Assembly: GCF_001552175.1 (NCBI RefSeq)
Contig: NZ_BCQR01000037.1
Location: forward strand, 1-64,000
DNA: 64,000 bases
Origin: Actinomadura kijaniata NBRC 14229
GTDB lineage: Bacteria; Actinomycetota; Actinomycetes; Streptosporangiales; Streptosporangiaceae
Reading direction: 5' to 3'
Positions 58,093 through 64,000 of this stretch are shown piece by piece. The notes below the pieces were generated by a model. That model searched no databases, was not told the DNA's origin, and worked only from the letters and a program-made list of their open reading frames with translations. Position numbers and translations under genes: made by a program. The stretch's first letter is position 1. Every line of letters begins with the position of its first letter.

Positions 58093-58845
58093 TCAGGAGC
58101 CTTCGGGGGCGACCCGGTCGCCGGTCCGGACGTGGGTCCGGATGATCTCCGCGACGCGCTCCAGGTGGTCGTCCAGGAAGAAGTGGCCGCCCGGGAACAC
58201 GAACGCGTCCCCGCCCCGCGTGCCGTGCTCCCGCCAGGCCAGCGCGTCCTCGACCGGGGTCAGCGGGTCGGCGTCGCCCGCCAGGACGACGATCGGGCAG
58301 TCCAGCGGCGGTCCCGGCTCGTACCGGTAGGTGTCGATCGCCTGGTAGTCGCCCCGGGCCACGGGCAGGATCATCCGGACGAACGCGGGGCTGTCCAGCA
58401 GGCGCGCGTCCGTGCCGCCGAGCCGGGCCATCTCGCCGAGCAGCTCGCGGTCGCCCATCGGGTGGGCGCCTTCCTGCCTGCTGCGCGAGGGGGCGCGGCG
58501 GCCGGAGACGATCAGCGCCGGGGGTGGCGTCTCCAGCCGCCGCGCCACCTCGAACGCCACGATCGCGCCCATGCTGTGCCCGAAGAACGCGGTGACGGGG
58601 AGGGCGGCGACCTCGGCGGCGATCCGGTCGGCCAGCTCGCGCAGGTCGCGGACGACCGGTTCACGGCGGCGGTCCTGCCGTCCGGGGTACTGCGTGACCG
58701 TCACCTCGACGGCCGGGCCGATCGCGGCCGACAGCGCGTGGTAGGCCCCCGCCGATCCGCCCGCGTAGGGGAAGCAGAGCAGGCGGGGAGCCCCCTCCCC
58801 GGCCGGATGGAACCGCCGGAACCATCCGCCCGTGTCGGTCCCCAC
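58093..58845 (-). CDS. Type II thioesterase
   Basis: 250 aa. LLCFPYAGGSAGAYHALSAA, VTQYPGRQDRRREP, nucleophile Ser91 in FFGHSMGAIVAFEVA, an Asp in LAGDADPLTP and the His in FPGGHFFLDDH form the standard GrsT/TEII set. These free-standing enzymes remove aberrant acyl groups from carrier proteins in polyketide or peptide assembly lines. Here the likely client is the acyl carrier protein encoded at 62.9 kb. It is the last gene of the minus-strand operon, 3 nt after the sulfotransferase. Confidence 0.92.
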   Translation of the reverse strand: MGTDTGGWFRRFHPAGEGAPRLLCFPYAGGSAGAYHALSAAIGPAVEVTVTQYPGRQDRRREPVVRDLRELADRIAAEVAALPVTAFFGHSMGAIVAFEVARRLETPPPALIVSGRRAPSRSRQEGAHPMGDRELLGEMARLGGTDARLLDSPAFVRMILPVARGDYQAIDTYRYEPGPPLDCPIVVLAGDADPLTPVEDALAWREHGTRGGDAFVFPGGHFFLDDHLERVAEIIRTHVRTGDRVAPEGS

Positions 58846-58848
58846 CGG

Positions 58849-59487
58849 TCAGCGCGCCGGGGTCGTGTGCTCGTCCAGCATCGCCTCGAAGTCGTCCTGC
58901 CCGTTGGAGCGGGGGAACGGCTCGTCCGGCACCGGCACCCCGAGGAACCGGCACAGCGGCTCCCAGCCCTGGGTGACCTGGAAGACCAGCAGGCGCTCGG
59001 GGTCGACCTCCGCGAGGACCGCCCGGTTGTGCTCGGCGAAGACCCGCTTGGCGTGGTCGGCGTCGGTGAACCTCCCGCCGAACTGGCCGTCCCACACCAC
59101 CTCGCGGGACATCTTTCGCATCTCGGTCAGCACGGGGCTGGCCGCGGGCGAGTCGTCCATCGCGGCGCGGTGGATGGTGGACCGGGCGCTGTCGTACCAG
59201 CCCTGCGGGTCGCGGACGGTGAGGATCACCTTGGCCCGCGGGTAGTGGGCGACCAGGTCGCGCCAGAACCGGGCGCCGGGCCAGTCGACGCTCGACCGGT
59301 AGCCGCGGTACACCTCGTCCCAGTCGGTGGGTCCGCCCTGGGCCGCCTTGCTCCACAGCGGGATCTCGTCGGGACGCTCCAGCATCCCCAGCATGTGGTG
59401 GCAGGGTCCGAACCCGAGCGTCTCCAGCGCGGCTTTGAGGGAGAACGTTCCGGTCCGGCCGAATCCGGTGCCGATGACTTCGAGCAT
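58849..59487 (-). CDS. Sulfotransferase-family tailoring enzyme
   Basis: 212 aa from ATG 59487. PAPS-binding loop VIGTGFGRTGTFSLKAALET, 3'-phosphate loop AKVILTVRDPQGWYDSARST, C-terminal VTQGWEPLCRFLGVPVPDEP and FPRSNG. A paralogue at 23.2 kb shares nearly all motifs. Sitting between a type III PKS and a thioesterase, it probably sulfates the aromatic or alkyl product of the locus. Confidence 0.87.
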   Translation of the reverse strand: MLEVIGTGFGRTGTFSLKAALETLGFGPCHHMLGMLERPDEIPLWSKAAQGGPTDWDEVYRGYRSSVDWPGARFWRDLVAHYPRAKVILTVRDPQGWYDSARSTIHRAAMDDSPAASPVLTEMRKMSREVVWDGQFGGRFTDADHAKRVFAEHNRAVLAEVDPERLLVFQVTQGWEPLCRFLGVPVPDEPFPRSNGQDDFEAMLDEHTTPAR

Positions 59488-59539
59488 GCCTCACTCCTTC
59501 GAGGTGACGGGTTGTCTCCGAGAGCTGGTCGGGGCGCGG

Positions 59540-60580
59540 TCAGGCGCCGCGCAGCAGGACGGCCCACACCGTCGCGCCCGGCCCGAAGGCCATCGCGACG
59601 CCGTGCTCCCCGGGGCCGAGGGGACGCTCCTCCTGGAGCCGCGCCAGGACCGCGAGGACGGCCGGGGCCGCGGTGTTGCCGTACTCGCGCATGACGGCGC
59701 GCGACGCGGCGACCGACTCGTCCGGGAGGCCGAGCTCCTCGGTGACGCGGTCGATGATGCGGCGTCCGCCCGGGTGGGTCGCCCACCAGACGATGTCCTC
59801 GCGGCGCAGGCCGTGGTCGGCCAGCAGCGCGTCGACGGGCGCGGCCACGGCGGCGGCGGTGACGTCGGGCATGGTCGGCGCCAGCCGGATGTCGAGCCCC
59901 CGGTCGCCGACGTGGACCTGGAGGTCGTCGGCGTGGCGCGGGACCCGCAGCAGCCGCGAGCCGAGGACGTCCAGGCCCGCCGTGCCGTCCCGCCCCGGCG
60001 TCATGACCACCGCCGCGGCGGCGTCGCCGAACAGGGTGAGCACGACGGCCTGTTCCTTGTCGTAGGGCGGCGGCTGGAGGTGCGGGGAGAACAGGTCGAC
60101 GCACAGCAGCACCGCGGGCCGGCCGTGCGCCCGCACCCAGTCCCGGCCGGCGGTCAGGGTCGGGACGGCCGCGTAGCAGCCCATCGGGCCGAGCGAGAGG
60201 AACTCGGTGTCGGGGCGCATGCCGGTCTCGTGCACGAGGGCGTCCAGGCCGGGCGCCGAGTGCGTCGTGGTGGTGGTCGTGACCAGCAGGCCGACCTCGT
60301 CGGGGCGGAGCCCGGCGCGGTCCAGCGCCTGCCCCACCGCCTGGCGGCCGAGCAGGCGCGCCTCGGCGAGCCCGCGTTCCATCCGGCGCGCCGGGCCCCA
60401 GGTCCGGGGGTCCTCGACGAGCGGGTTCAGCGCCATTCCCTTGGTCTCGATCGCCGAGCCCCGGACGATGTCGGCGACGTCCCCGCCGCCCTCATCGCCC
60501 CGGAGGAACATGGCGAGCTCGTCCATCTTGACCTGGGGGGGCGACACGAAGGTGACAGAGGTGATCCTGGCCGACGCCAT
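59540..60580 (-). CDS. Type III polyketide synthase (chalcone-synthase-like)
   Basis: 346 aa from ATG 60580, with AGGAAGGA 8 nt upstream. Catalytic triad by spacing and context: Cys135 in GPMGCYAAVPTL, His269 in ATHPGGRRIID, Asn302 in YGNTAAPAVL; the 33-residue His-Asn distance equals that of chalcone synthase. The C-terminal AFGPGAT is the GFGPG cyclisation loop. It would condense a starter acyl-CoA or acyl-ACP with malonyl units and cyclise the chain. It is short at the N-terminus compared with plant enzymes, as usual in bacteria. Product cannot be predicted from motifs alone. Confidence 0.9.
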   Translation of the reverse strand: MASARITSVTFVSPPQVKMDELAMFLRGDEGGGDVADIVRGSAIETKGMALNPLVEDPRTWGPARRMERGLAEARLLGRQAVGQALDRAGLRPDEVGLLVTTTTTTHSAPGLDALVHETGMRPDTEFLSLGPMGCYAAVPTLTAGRDWVRAHGRPAVLLCVDLFSPHLQPPPYDKEQAVVLTLFGDAAAAVVMTPGRDGTAGLDVLGSRLLRVPRHADDLQVHVGDRGLDIRLAPTMPDVTAAAVAAPVDALLADHGLRREDIVWWATHPGGRRIIDRVTEELGLPDESVAASRAVMREYGNTAAPAVLAVLARLQEERPLGPGEHGVAMAFGPGATVWAVLLRGA

Positions 60581-60706
60581 GCGGACGTCCTTCCTGGGCG
60601 GTCTCTCGCAGCTCAGGCCATGCTCGGTCCCCCCGGGGCGGGGGCATAAGGCACCGATGGACGCGCGTGCAGCCGGTTGAAAGTGCATACCCGGTTGGCC
60701 GGGTGT

Positions 60707-60735
60707 CCCCCGGAGGGCCGCCGGCCGTCCGGGGG
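60707..60735 (-). terminator. Hairpin after the LuxR-type regulator
   Basis: CCCCCGGA and TCCGGGGG arms with a further inner GGCC/GGCC pair, 6 nt past the regulator stop. It may separate regulator transcription from the PKS gene, which would then need its own promoter in 60581-60706. Confidence 0.7.
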
Positions 60736-60741
60736 GCGGGC

Positions 60742-61392
60742 TCAGGCCGCCGAGATCATCCCCTGCTTGATGGCGATCACCACGGCGGCGGTGCGGTTGG
60801 GCGCGCCGAGCTTGAGCATGACGCTGGTGACCAGCCGCTTGGCGCCGTGGTCGGAGATCGACAGGCGGCGCGCGATCTGCTTGTTGCTCAGCCCCTCGGC
60901 GAGCAGCGCCAGCGTCTCGTTCTCCCGCGGGGTCAGCACCGCGGGCCGCGCGGCGCCGCCGGGCAGCGGCGAGCCCACCCGGGCCAGCAGTTCCCGGCCG
61001 ACCCGCGCCGGCATCGGCATCTCCCCCAGCATCATCCGGTCGATCGCCTCCCCCAGGTCGTGCGCGGTCAGGTCCTGCTGGATCAGGAAGCCGTCGGCCG
61101 CCGTCCCGCCGAACGCCGAGCCCGACGCCTCGACCTCGTCGAGCAGCAGCAGCACCTTGGTGCGCCGCGCGGCGGTGAGCTCGGCCGCGTCCGCGACCTC
61201 CGCCCCGGTCACGACGAGCACGTCCACCTCGTCGGCGGCGACGACCTCGTCCGCTCCCCATCTGGTCGTGCAGTAGCGCACCTCCTCGACGCGCGGCAGC
61301 ATCCGCAGCACCGCCTCGAGCCCGCGCCCCACGACCACGTTCTTGGCGTAGATCACAACATTCAGCCGGCAGGTCACGATGTTCTCCGTCAT
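60742..61392 (-). CDS. LuxR-type response-regulator-like protein
   Basis: 216 aa from ATG 61392 (AGAGGGA upstream, slightly long spacing; a start near 61440 is possible). The N-terminal region has receiver-like alternation (LNVVIYAKNVVVGRGLEAVL, VDVLVVTGAEVADAAELTAA, KVLLLLDEVE) but no clear phospho-acceptor Asp pocket, so it may be unphosphorylated. The C-terminal LuxR helix-turn-helix is complete: LTPRENETLALLAEGLSNKQ, IARRLSISDHGAKRLVTSVM. Likely cluster-situated regulator of the PKS locus. Confidence 0.87.
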   Translation of the reverse strand: MTENIVTCRLNVVIYAKNVVVGRGLEAVLRMLPRVEEVRYCTTRWGADEVVAADEVDVLVVTGAEVADAAELTAARRTKVLLLLDEVEASGSAFGGTAADGFLIQQDLTAHDLGEAIDRMMLGEMPMPARVGRELLARVGSPLPGGAARPAVLTPRENETLALLAEGLSNKQIARRLSISDHGAKRLVTSVMLKLGAPNRTAAVVIAIKQGMISAA

Positions 61393-61444
61393 CGACGCGT
61401 ATCCCTCTGGTGTCGCCCGGACTTGTCGTTCCTCCGCCATCAAA

Positions 61445-61454
61445 AGTGATCACT
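61445..61454. promoter_or_regulatory. AGTGATCACT palindrome upstream of the LuxR gene
   Basis: A 10-bp perfect palindrome just before the regulator gene. TGATCACT recurs at 62681-62688 in the divergent promoter region of the locus. Possibly a shared regulator site; short enough to be chance. Confidence 0.3.
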
Positions 61455-61460
61455 AGTCGG

Positions 61461-62303
61461 TCAGGCCAGAGTGGTGTCGTCTTCCAGCCATCCCCGAAGG
61501 AACGGCATCCGCTCCAACGCGCGCACGACGGTGGCGCCGAGATCGGACAGGCCGGGCCGCCAGGCGGCGAACGCGCCGGGCCGCCGCAGGCACGGCCCCT
61601 CGGGGACCGCGACGAAGGCGCCGCCGGAGGCGGTGACCAGCACCCGGCCCGCGGCGTGGTCCCAGGCCAGCGCGTCGGGGACGACGGCCATGTCGGCCCG
61701 GCCGGTCGCCACGTAGGCGAGGGCCAGCGCCGACGAGCCGATCCGCCGCACGTCGGCGGCGGCGAGCAGCTCGGCGAACAGCGCGAACTCGGCGGGGTCC
61801 GGGGCCGTTCCGGCGCGCGGCAGGTCCGCCAGGACCATCGGCACCGGGCGCGGCGGCGGAGGCTCCACGGCGCGCCCGTCGCGCAGGAGCACGTTGCCCG
61901 CGGCGGTGTGGAGCTCGTCCCGCGCGGGCTCGTACACGCAGCCCCCGACCGGCTCCCCGCGCACGGTCAGGCCGATGGACACGCAGTACAGCGGCAGGCC
62001 CCGCGAGAAGTTGTGGGTGCCGTCGATCGGGTCGACGTACCAGAGGACCTCCCCGTCGCCGTCGGCCCCGCCCTCCTCCCCCACGACCGCCGAGCCCGGG
62101 CACGCCGCGGTCAGCTCCGCCCTGAGCATCTCCTCGACGGCGGTGTCGGCCTCGGTGACGACGTCGTGGGCATGGCCGCCCGGCTTCCCGCGGGCGTCGG
62201 TCCCGGCCCCGGCCAGCAGCGCGCGGCCCGCCCGGCGGGCGGCCTGCGCCGCCGCGCGCACCAGGGCCCCGATGTCGTCGGCTGTCTCGTCCTGGATCGT
62301 CAT
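61461..62303 (-). CDS. Inositol monophosphatase-family protein
   Basis: 280 aa. Metal-binding motifs GEEGG (75-79), DPIDGTHNF (91-99) and WDHAAG near residue 210 are complete. The family hydrolyses inositol phosphates, histidinol phosphate, 3'-phosphoadenosine phosphates or sugar phosphates. Beside a sulfotransferase, removal of PAP (the by-product of PAPS use) is an attractive role, but this is inference. First or second gene of the minus-strand set. Confidence 0.9.
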   Translation of the reverse strand: MTIQDETADDIGALVRAAAQAARRAGRALLAGAGTDARGKPGGHAHDVVTEADTAVEEMLRAELTAACPGSAVVGEEGGADGDGEVLWYVDPIDGTHNFSRGLPLYCVSIGLTVRGEPVGGCVYEPARDELHTAAGNVLLRDGRAVEPPPPRPVPMVLADLPRAGTAPDPAEFALFAELLAAADVRRIGSSALALAYVATGRADMAVVPDALAWDHAAGRVLVTASGGAFVAVPEGPCLRRPGAFAAWRPGLSDLGATVVRALERMPFLRGWLEDDTTLA

Positions 62304-62369
62304 CCGGGCACGGTAACGCCGGTGTGCGCGGTTCGCGCGCCCGAACGGGCAGGCCCGTTCGGGCGCGGC

Positions 62370-62624
62370 TCAGACAAGGCGGAGTTCGGCCAGCCTGATC
62401 CCCAGTTCGAACCGGGTGCGCGCGTCCAGCTGCGCCATCGTCCGCCGCACGTGACGCTGCACGGTCCGCTGGGACACCCTCAGCCGGGCCGCGACCGCGG
62501 CGTCGGTCAGGCCGGCCGCCAGCAACACCATGATCTCCCGCTGCAGACCGCTGAACGGCTCCCTCGTGACCGGCGGACGTACAACGTCGTTCACTTCGCC
62601 CCCTCGCGTGTTCCCCGTGACCAC
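62370..62624 (-). CDS. Stand-alone LuxR helix-turn-helix protein
   Basis: 84 aa, consisting almost only of a LuxR DNA-binding domain (residues 24-80): FSGLQREIMVLLAAGLTDAA, VAARLRVSQRTVQRHVRRTM, LDARTRFELGIRLAEL. No sensory domain. Such GerE-like mini-regulators can be constitutive activators. First gene on the minus side of the divergent promoter, 66 nt upstream of the phosphatase gene. Confidence 0.85.
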   Translation of the reverse strand: MVTGNTRGGEVNDVVRPPVTREPFSGLQREIMVLLAAGLTDAAVAARLRVSQRTVQRHVRRTMAQLDARTRFELGIRLAELRLV

Positions 62625-62873
62625 GCTTCCGAAAGTACGACACGGGTCGGACGGAAATTAAGGCGTGCTCCGCTCTCACATGATCACTCAGCGTGCTTTC
62701 CTCCGCTTTGACTTGGTATGACGGAAAGTGTTGCTACTCCTTTCCGGGAATTGCCGTCCAGGCATGCCCATCCAGGCAGTGCACAAGCGCGGCTGGTCAG
62801 GGGTGACGCCGCCGCCGGGCCGGTGGTGACACTGATCGCGCACCGGCTGACCGAGCGAGGCGAGGAGGCTTCC
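62625..62873. promoter_or_regulatory. Divergent promoter region of the biosynthetic locus
   Basis: Between the LuxR gene and the ACP gene. Contains a TTGACT (62709-62715 region) preceded by an AT-richer patch (GGAAATTAAGG) and TGATCACT at 62681-62688. A frame from ATG 62718 runs in phase into the ACP gene, but the ribosome site favours the ACP start at 62874. Confidence 0.5.
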
Positions 62874-63149
62874 ATGACGGGGCAGACCCTGACCGAATCC
62901 ATCGACGAGACGCGGAGCTGGCTGATCCAGCGGATCGCCGAGTACCTGGAGAAGGACGCCGCGGAGATCGACGTCGACGCGACCTTCGAGGCGCAGGGCC
63001 TGGACTCGATGGCCGCGCTGAGCCTCTGCGACGACATCGAGGACCAGATGGGGCTGGTGGTGGAGCCGACCCTCGCCTGGGACCACCCCACCATCGACGC
63101 GATGGCCGCCTTCCTGGTCAAGACGGCCGCCGAGTCCGGGGCCCGCTGA
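62874..63149 (+). CDS. Acyl carrier protein
   Basis: 91 aa from ATG 62874 with GAGGAGG about 6 nt upstream. Four-helix carrier fold with the phosphopantetheine serine at residue 45 in AQGLDSMAALSLCDDIEDQM. YLEKDAAEIDVDATF and HPTIDAMAAFLVK are typical. A discrete ACP next to a type III PKS is uncommon, because most type III enzymes use CoA substrates. It may supply an ACP-bound starter or an amino-acyl unit. Confidence 0.93.
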   Translation: MTGQTLTESIDETRSWLIQRIAEYLEKDAAEIDVDATFEAQGLDSMAALSLCDDIEDQMGLVVEPTLAWDHPTIDAMAAFLVKTAAESGAR

Positions 63150-63152
63150 CCG

Positions 63153-64000
63153 ATGGACCTGGAGCGGCGTCGCTGGCCGCCGGAGCCCACCGCGGGCGAG
63201 CTGAAGCTGCTCGCCGAGGTGGCGGTGTCCCGGGTGTGGACGGACGGGCCGTGGACGGCCGAGGTCGAGCGCCGCATGGAGCGGCTGACCGGCGCCCCCC
63301 ACGCCGTGGCCTTCAACAGCTGCACCTCGGCGCTGCACGCCGCCCTGCACGCGATGGGCTGCGCGCGGGGCAGCCGGGTGGCGGTCCCCTCGCTGACGTT
63401 CGCGGGCACCGTCACCGGAGCTGCGCACATCGGCGCGGAGCTGGTCTTCACCGACGTGCGGCCGGACACCCTCACGGTCGTGGACGACCCGCCCGACGCC
63501 GATCTCGTGATCGCCGTCGACCTGCACGGGGTCCCGCACGGCCTGCCGCGCGACCGGGTGGCGGGACGGCCCGTCCTGACCGACGCGTGCCAGTCGATCG
63601 GCACCCTGTGGGACGGGCGGCACGTCGGGGCGGTGGGCACGCACGCCTGGTCGTTCTCCTCGGCCAAGCTGGTGGCCGCCCCCGACGGCGGCGCCGTCAC
63701 CACCGACGACGCCGGCCTGGCCGAGCGGCTGCGGGAGCTGCGGGACTACGGCGTGCCCGCCGGCGCGTCGCGCTCGAACGCGGGCGTGGTGTGGGCCGGC
63801 GGCCACAACTGGCGGCCGTCCGAGCTGACGATGGCCATGGTGGCGCACCGGCTGGCGGAGACCGGCCGGTGGGCCGCGCGCGCCCGGGACGTCACCGGCC
63901 GCGTCCACGCGGCCATGGACCGGGCCGGGCTGTGGCGCCAGAGCGCCGCGGGGCCGGCCGCACCCGCATGGCACAAGATCCGCTTCGGGGTCCCCGGCTG
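63153..64000 (+). CDS. DegT/DnrJ/EryC1-type PLP aminotransferase, partial
   Basis: 282 codons visible from ATG 63153, 3 nt after the ACP stop; the 3' end lies beyond the window. AVAFNSCTSALHAALHAMGC and VAVPSLTFAGTVTGAAHIGA, the Asp in LTDACQSIGT, and the Schiff-base Lys172 in FSSAKLVAAPDGGAV identify the family. Members aminate nucleotide-sugar ketones or make related amines. Coupling to an ACP gene suggests the amine or amino sugar is built for, or attached to, the locus product. Confidence 0.9.
   Translation, partial: MDLERRRWPPEPTAGELKLLAEVAVSRVWTDGPWTAEVERRMERLTGAPHAVAFNSCTSALHAALHAMGCARGSRVAVPSLTFAGTVTGAAHIGAELVFTDVRPDTLTVVDDPPDADLVIAVDLHGVPHGLPRDRVAGRPVLTDACQSIGTLWDGRHVGAVGTHAWSFSSAKLVAAPDGGAVTTDDAGLAERLRELRDYGVPAGASRSNAGVVWAGGHNWRPSELTMAMVAHRLAETGRWAARARDVTGRVHAAMDRAGLWRQSAAGPAAPAWHKIRFGVPG

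Overview
The window looks like chromosome from a high-GC filamentous actinomycete. I place it nearest the Streptosporangiales/Thermomonosporaceae (Actinomadura-like), because of the very high GC third positions, frequent GTG starts and ATGA/GTGA overlaps, many TetR/LuxR regulators, and lineage-typical families (S-adenosyl methyltransferases of the DUF574 type, RNHCP zinc-ribbon proteins, YbfB-type MFS, AfsR/LAL-type NTPase regulators). No tRNA, rRNA or CRISPR array was seen. All calls come from reading the sequence; no database search was possible.

Layout. 1-7.0 kb (minus strand): a metal-chelate uptake operon (lipoprotein binding protein, two FecCD permeases, FepC ATPase, each overlapping the next by 4 nt) behind a Fur/Zur-like box, followed by a pair of exporter-fold ABC subunits, the second cut by the window edge. 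7-13 kb: NUDIX, a SpoIIE-type phosphatase, small membrane and hypothetical proteins, a DUF899 protein. 13-16 kb: a secreted GH5 endoglycoceramidase-like enzyme divergent from a TetR regulator, with three matching palindromic sites between them. 16-20 kb: a SigR-like ECF sigma factor coupled to a small helical protein, an aminoglycoside-phosphotransferase-like kinase and two tandem RNHCP proteins. 20-27 kb: three TetR/enzyme units with visible operators, a methyltransferase, a sulfotransferase, hydrolases and an MFS pump. 27-34 kb: small hypotheticals, lipoprotein, GH114, decayed regulators and a secreted phospholipase D-like enzyme. 34-43 kb: a STAND/XRE regulator divergent from a large LuxR-type regulator, then four alpha/beta hydrolases in two tandem pairs. 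43-49 kb: small enzymes, a LysR unit, a tiny secreted peptide, a MATE pump and a dead IS5-family transposase.

49.7-52.9 kb is compositionally different (visibly lower GC, AT-rich upstream) and carries a large protein with an HELTH metal-binding motif plus a 94-aa partner; it looks transferred.

53.6-57.7 kb is the most striking part. A 141-aa protein ending in a short Gly/Val/Ile-rich motif is followed by an 858-aa NB-ARC/TPR (NLR-like) protein that begins with a matching motif. This is the architecture of amyloid-motif (BASS) signalling between a bacterial NLR and a cell-death-type effector. An ATP-grasp ligase gene follows in the same direction.

58.1-64.0 kb is the start of a biosynthetic locus: type II thioesterase, sulfotransferase, a type III polyketide synthase with a complete Cys-His-Asn triad, LuxR regulators and an inositol-phosphatase-like protein on the minus strand, and divergently an acyl carrier protein and a DegT-type aminotransferase that runs off the window.
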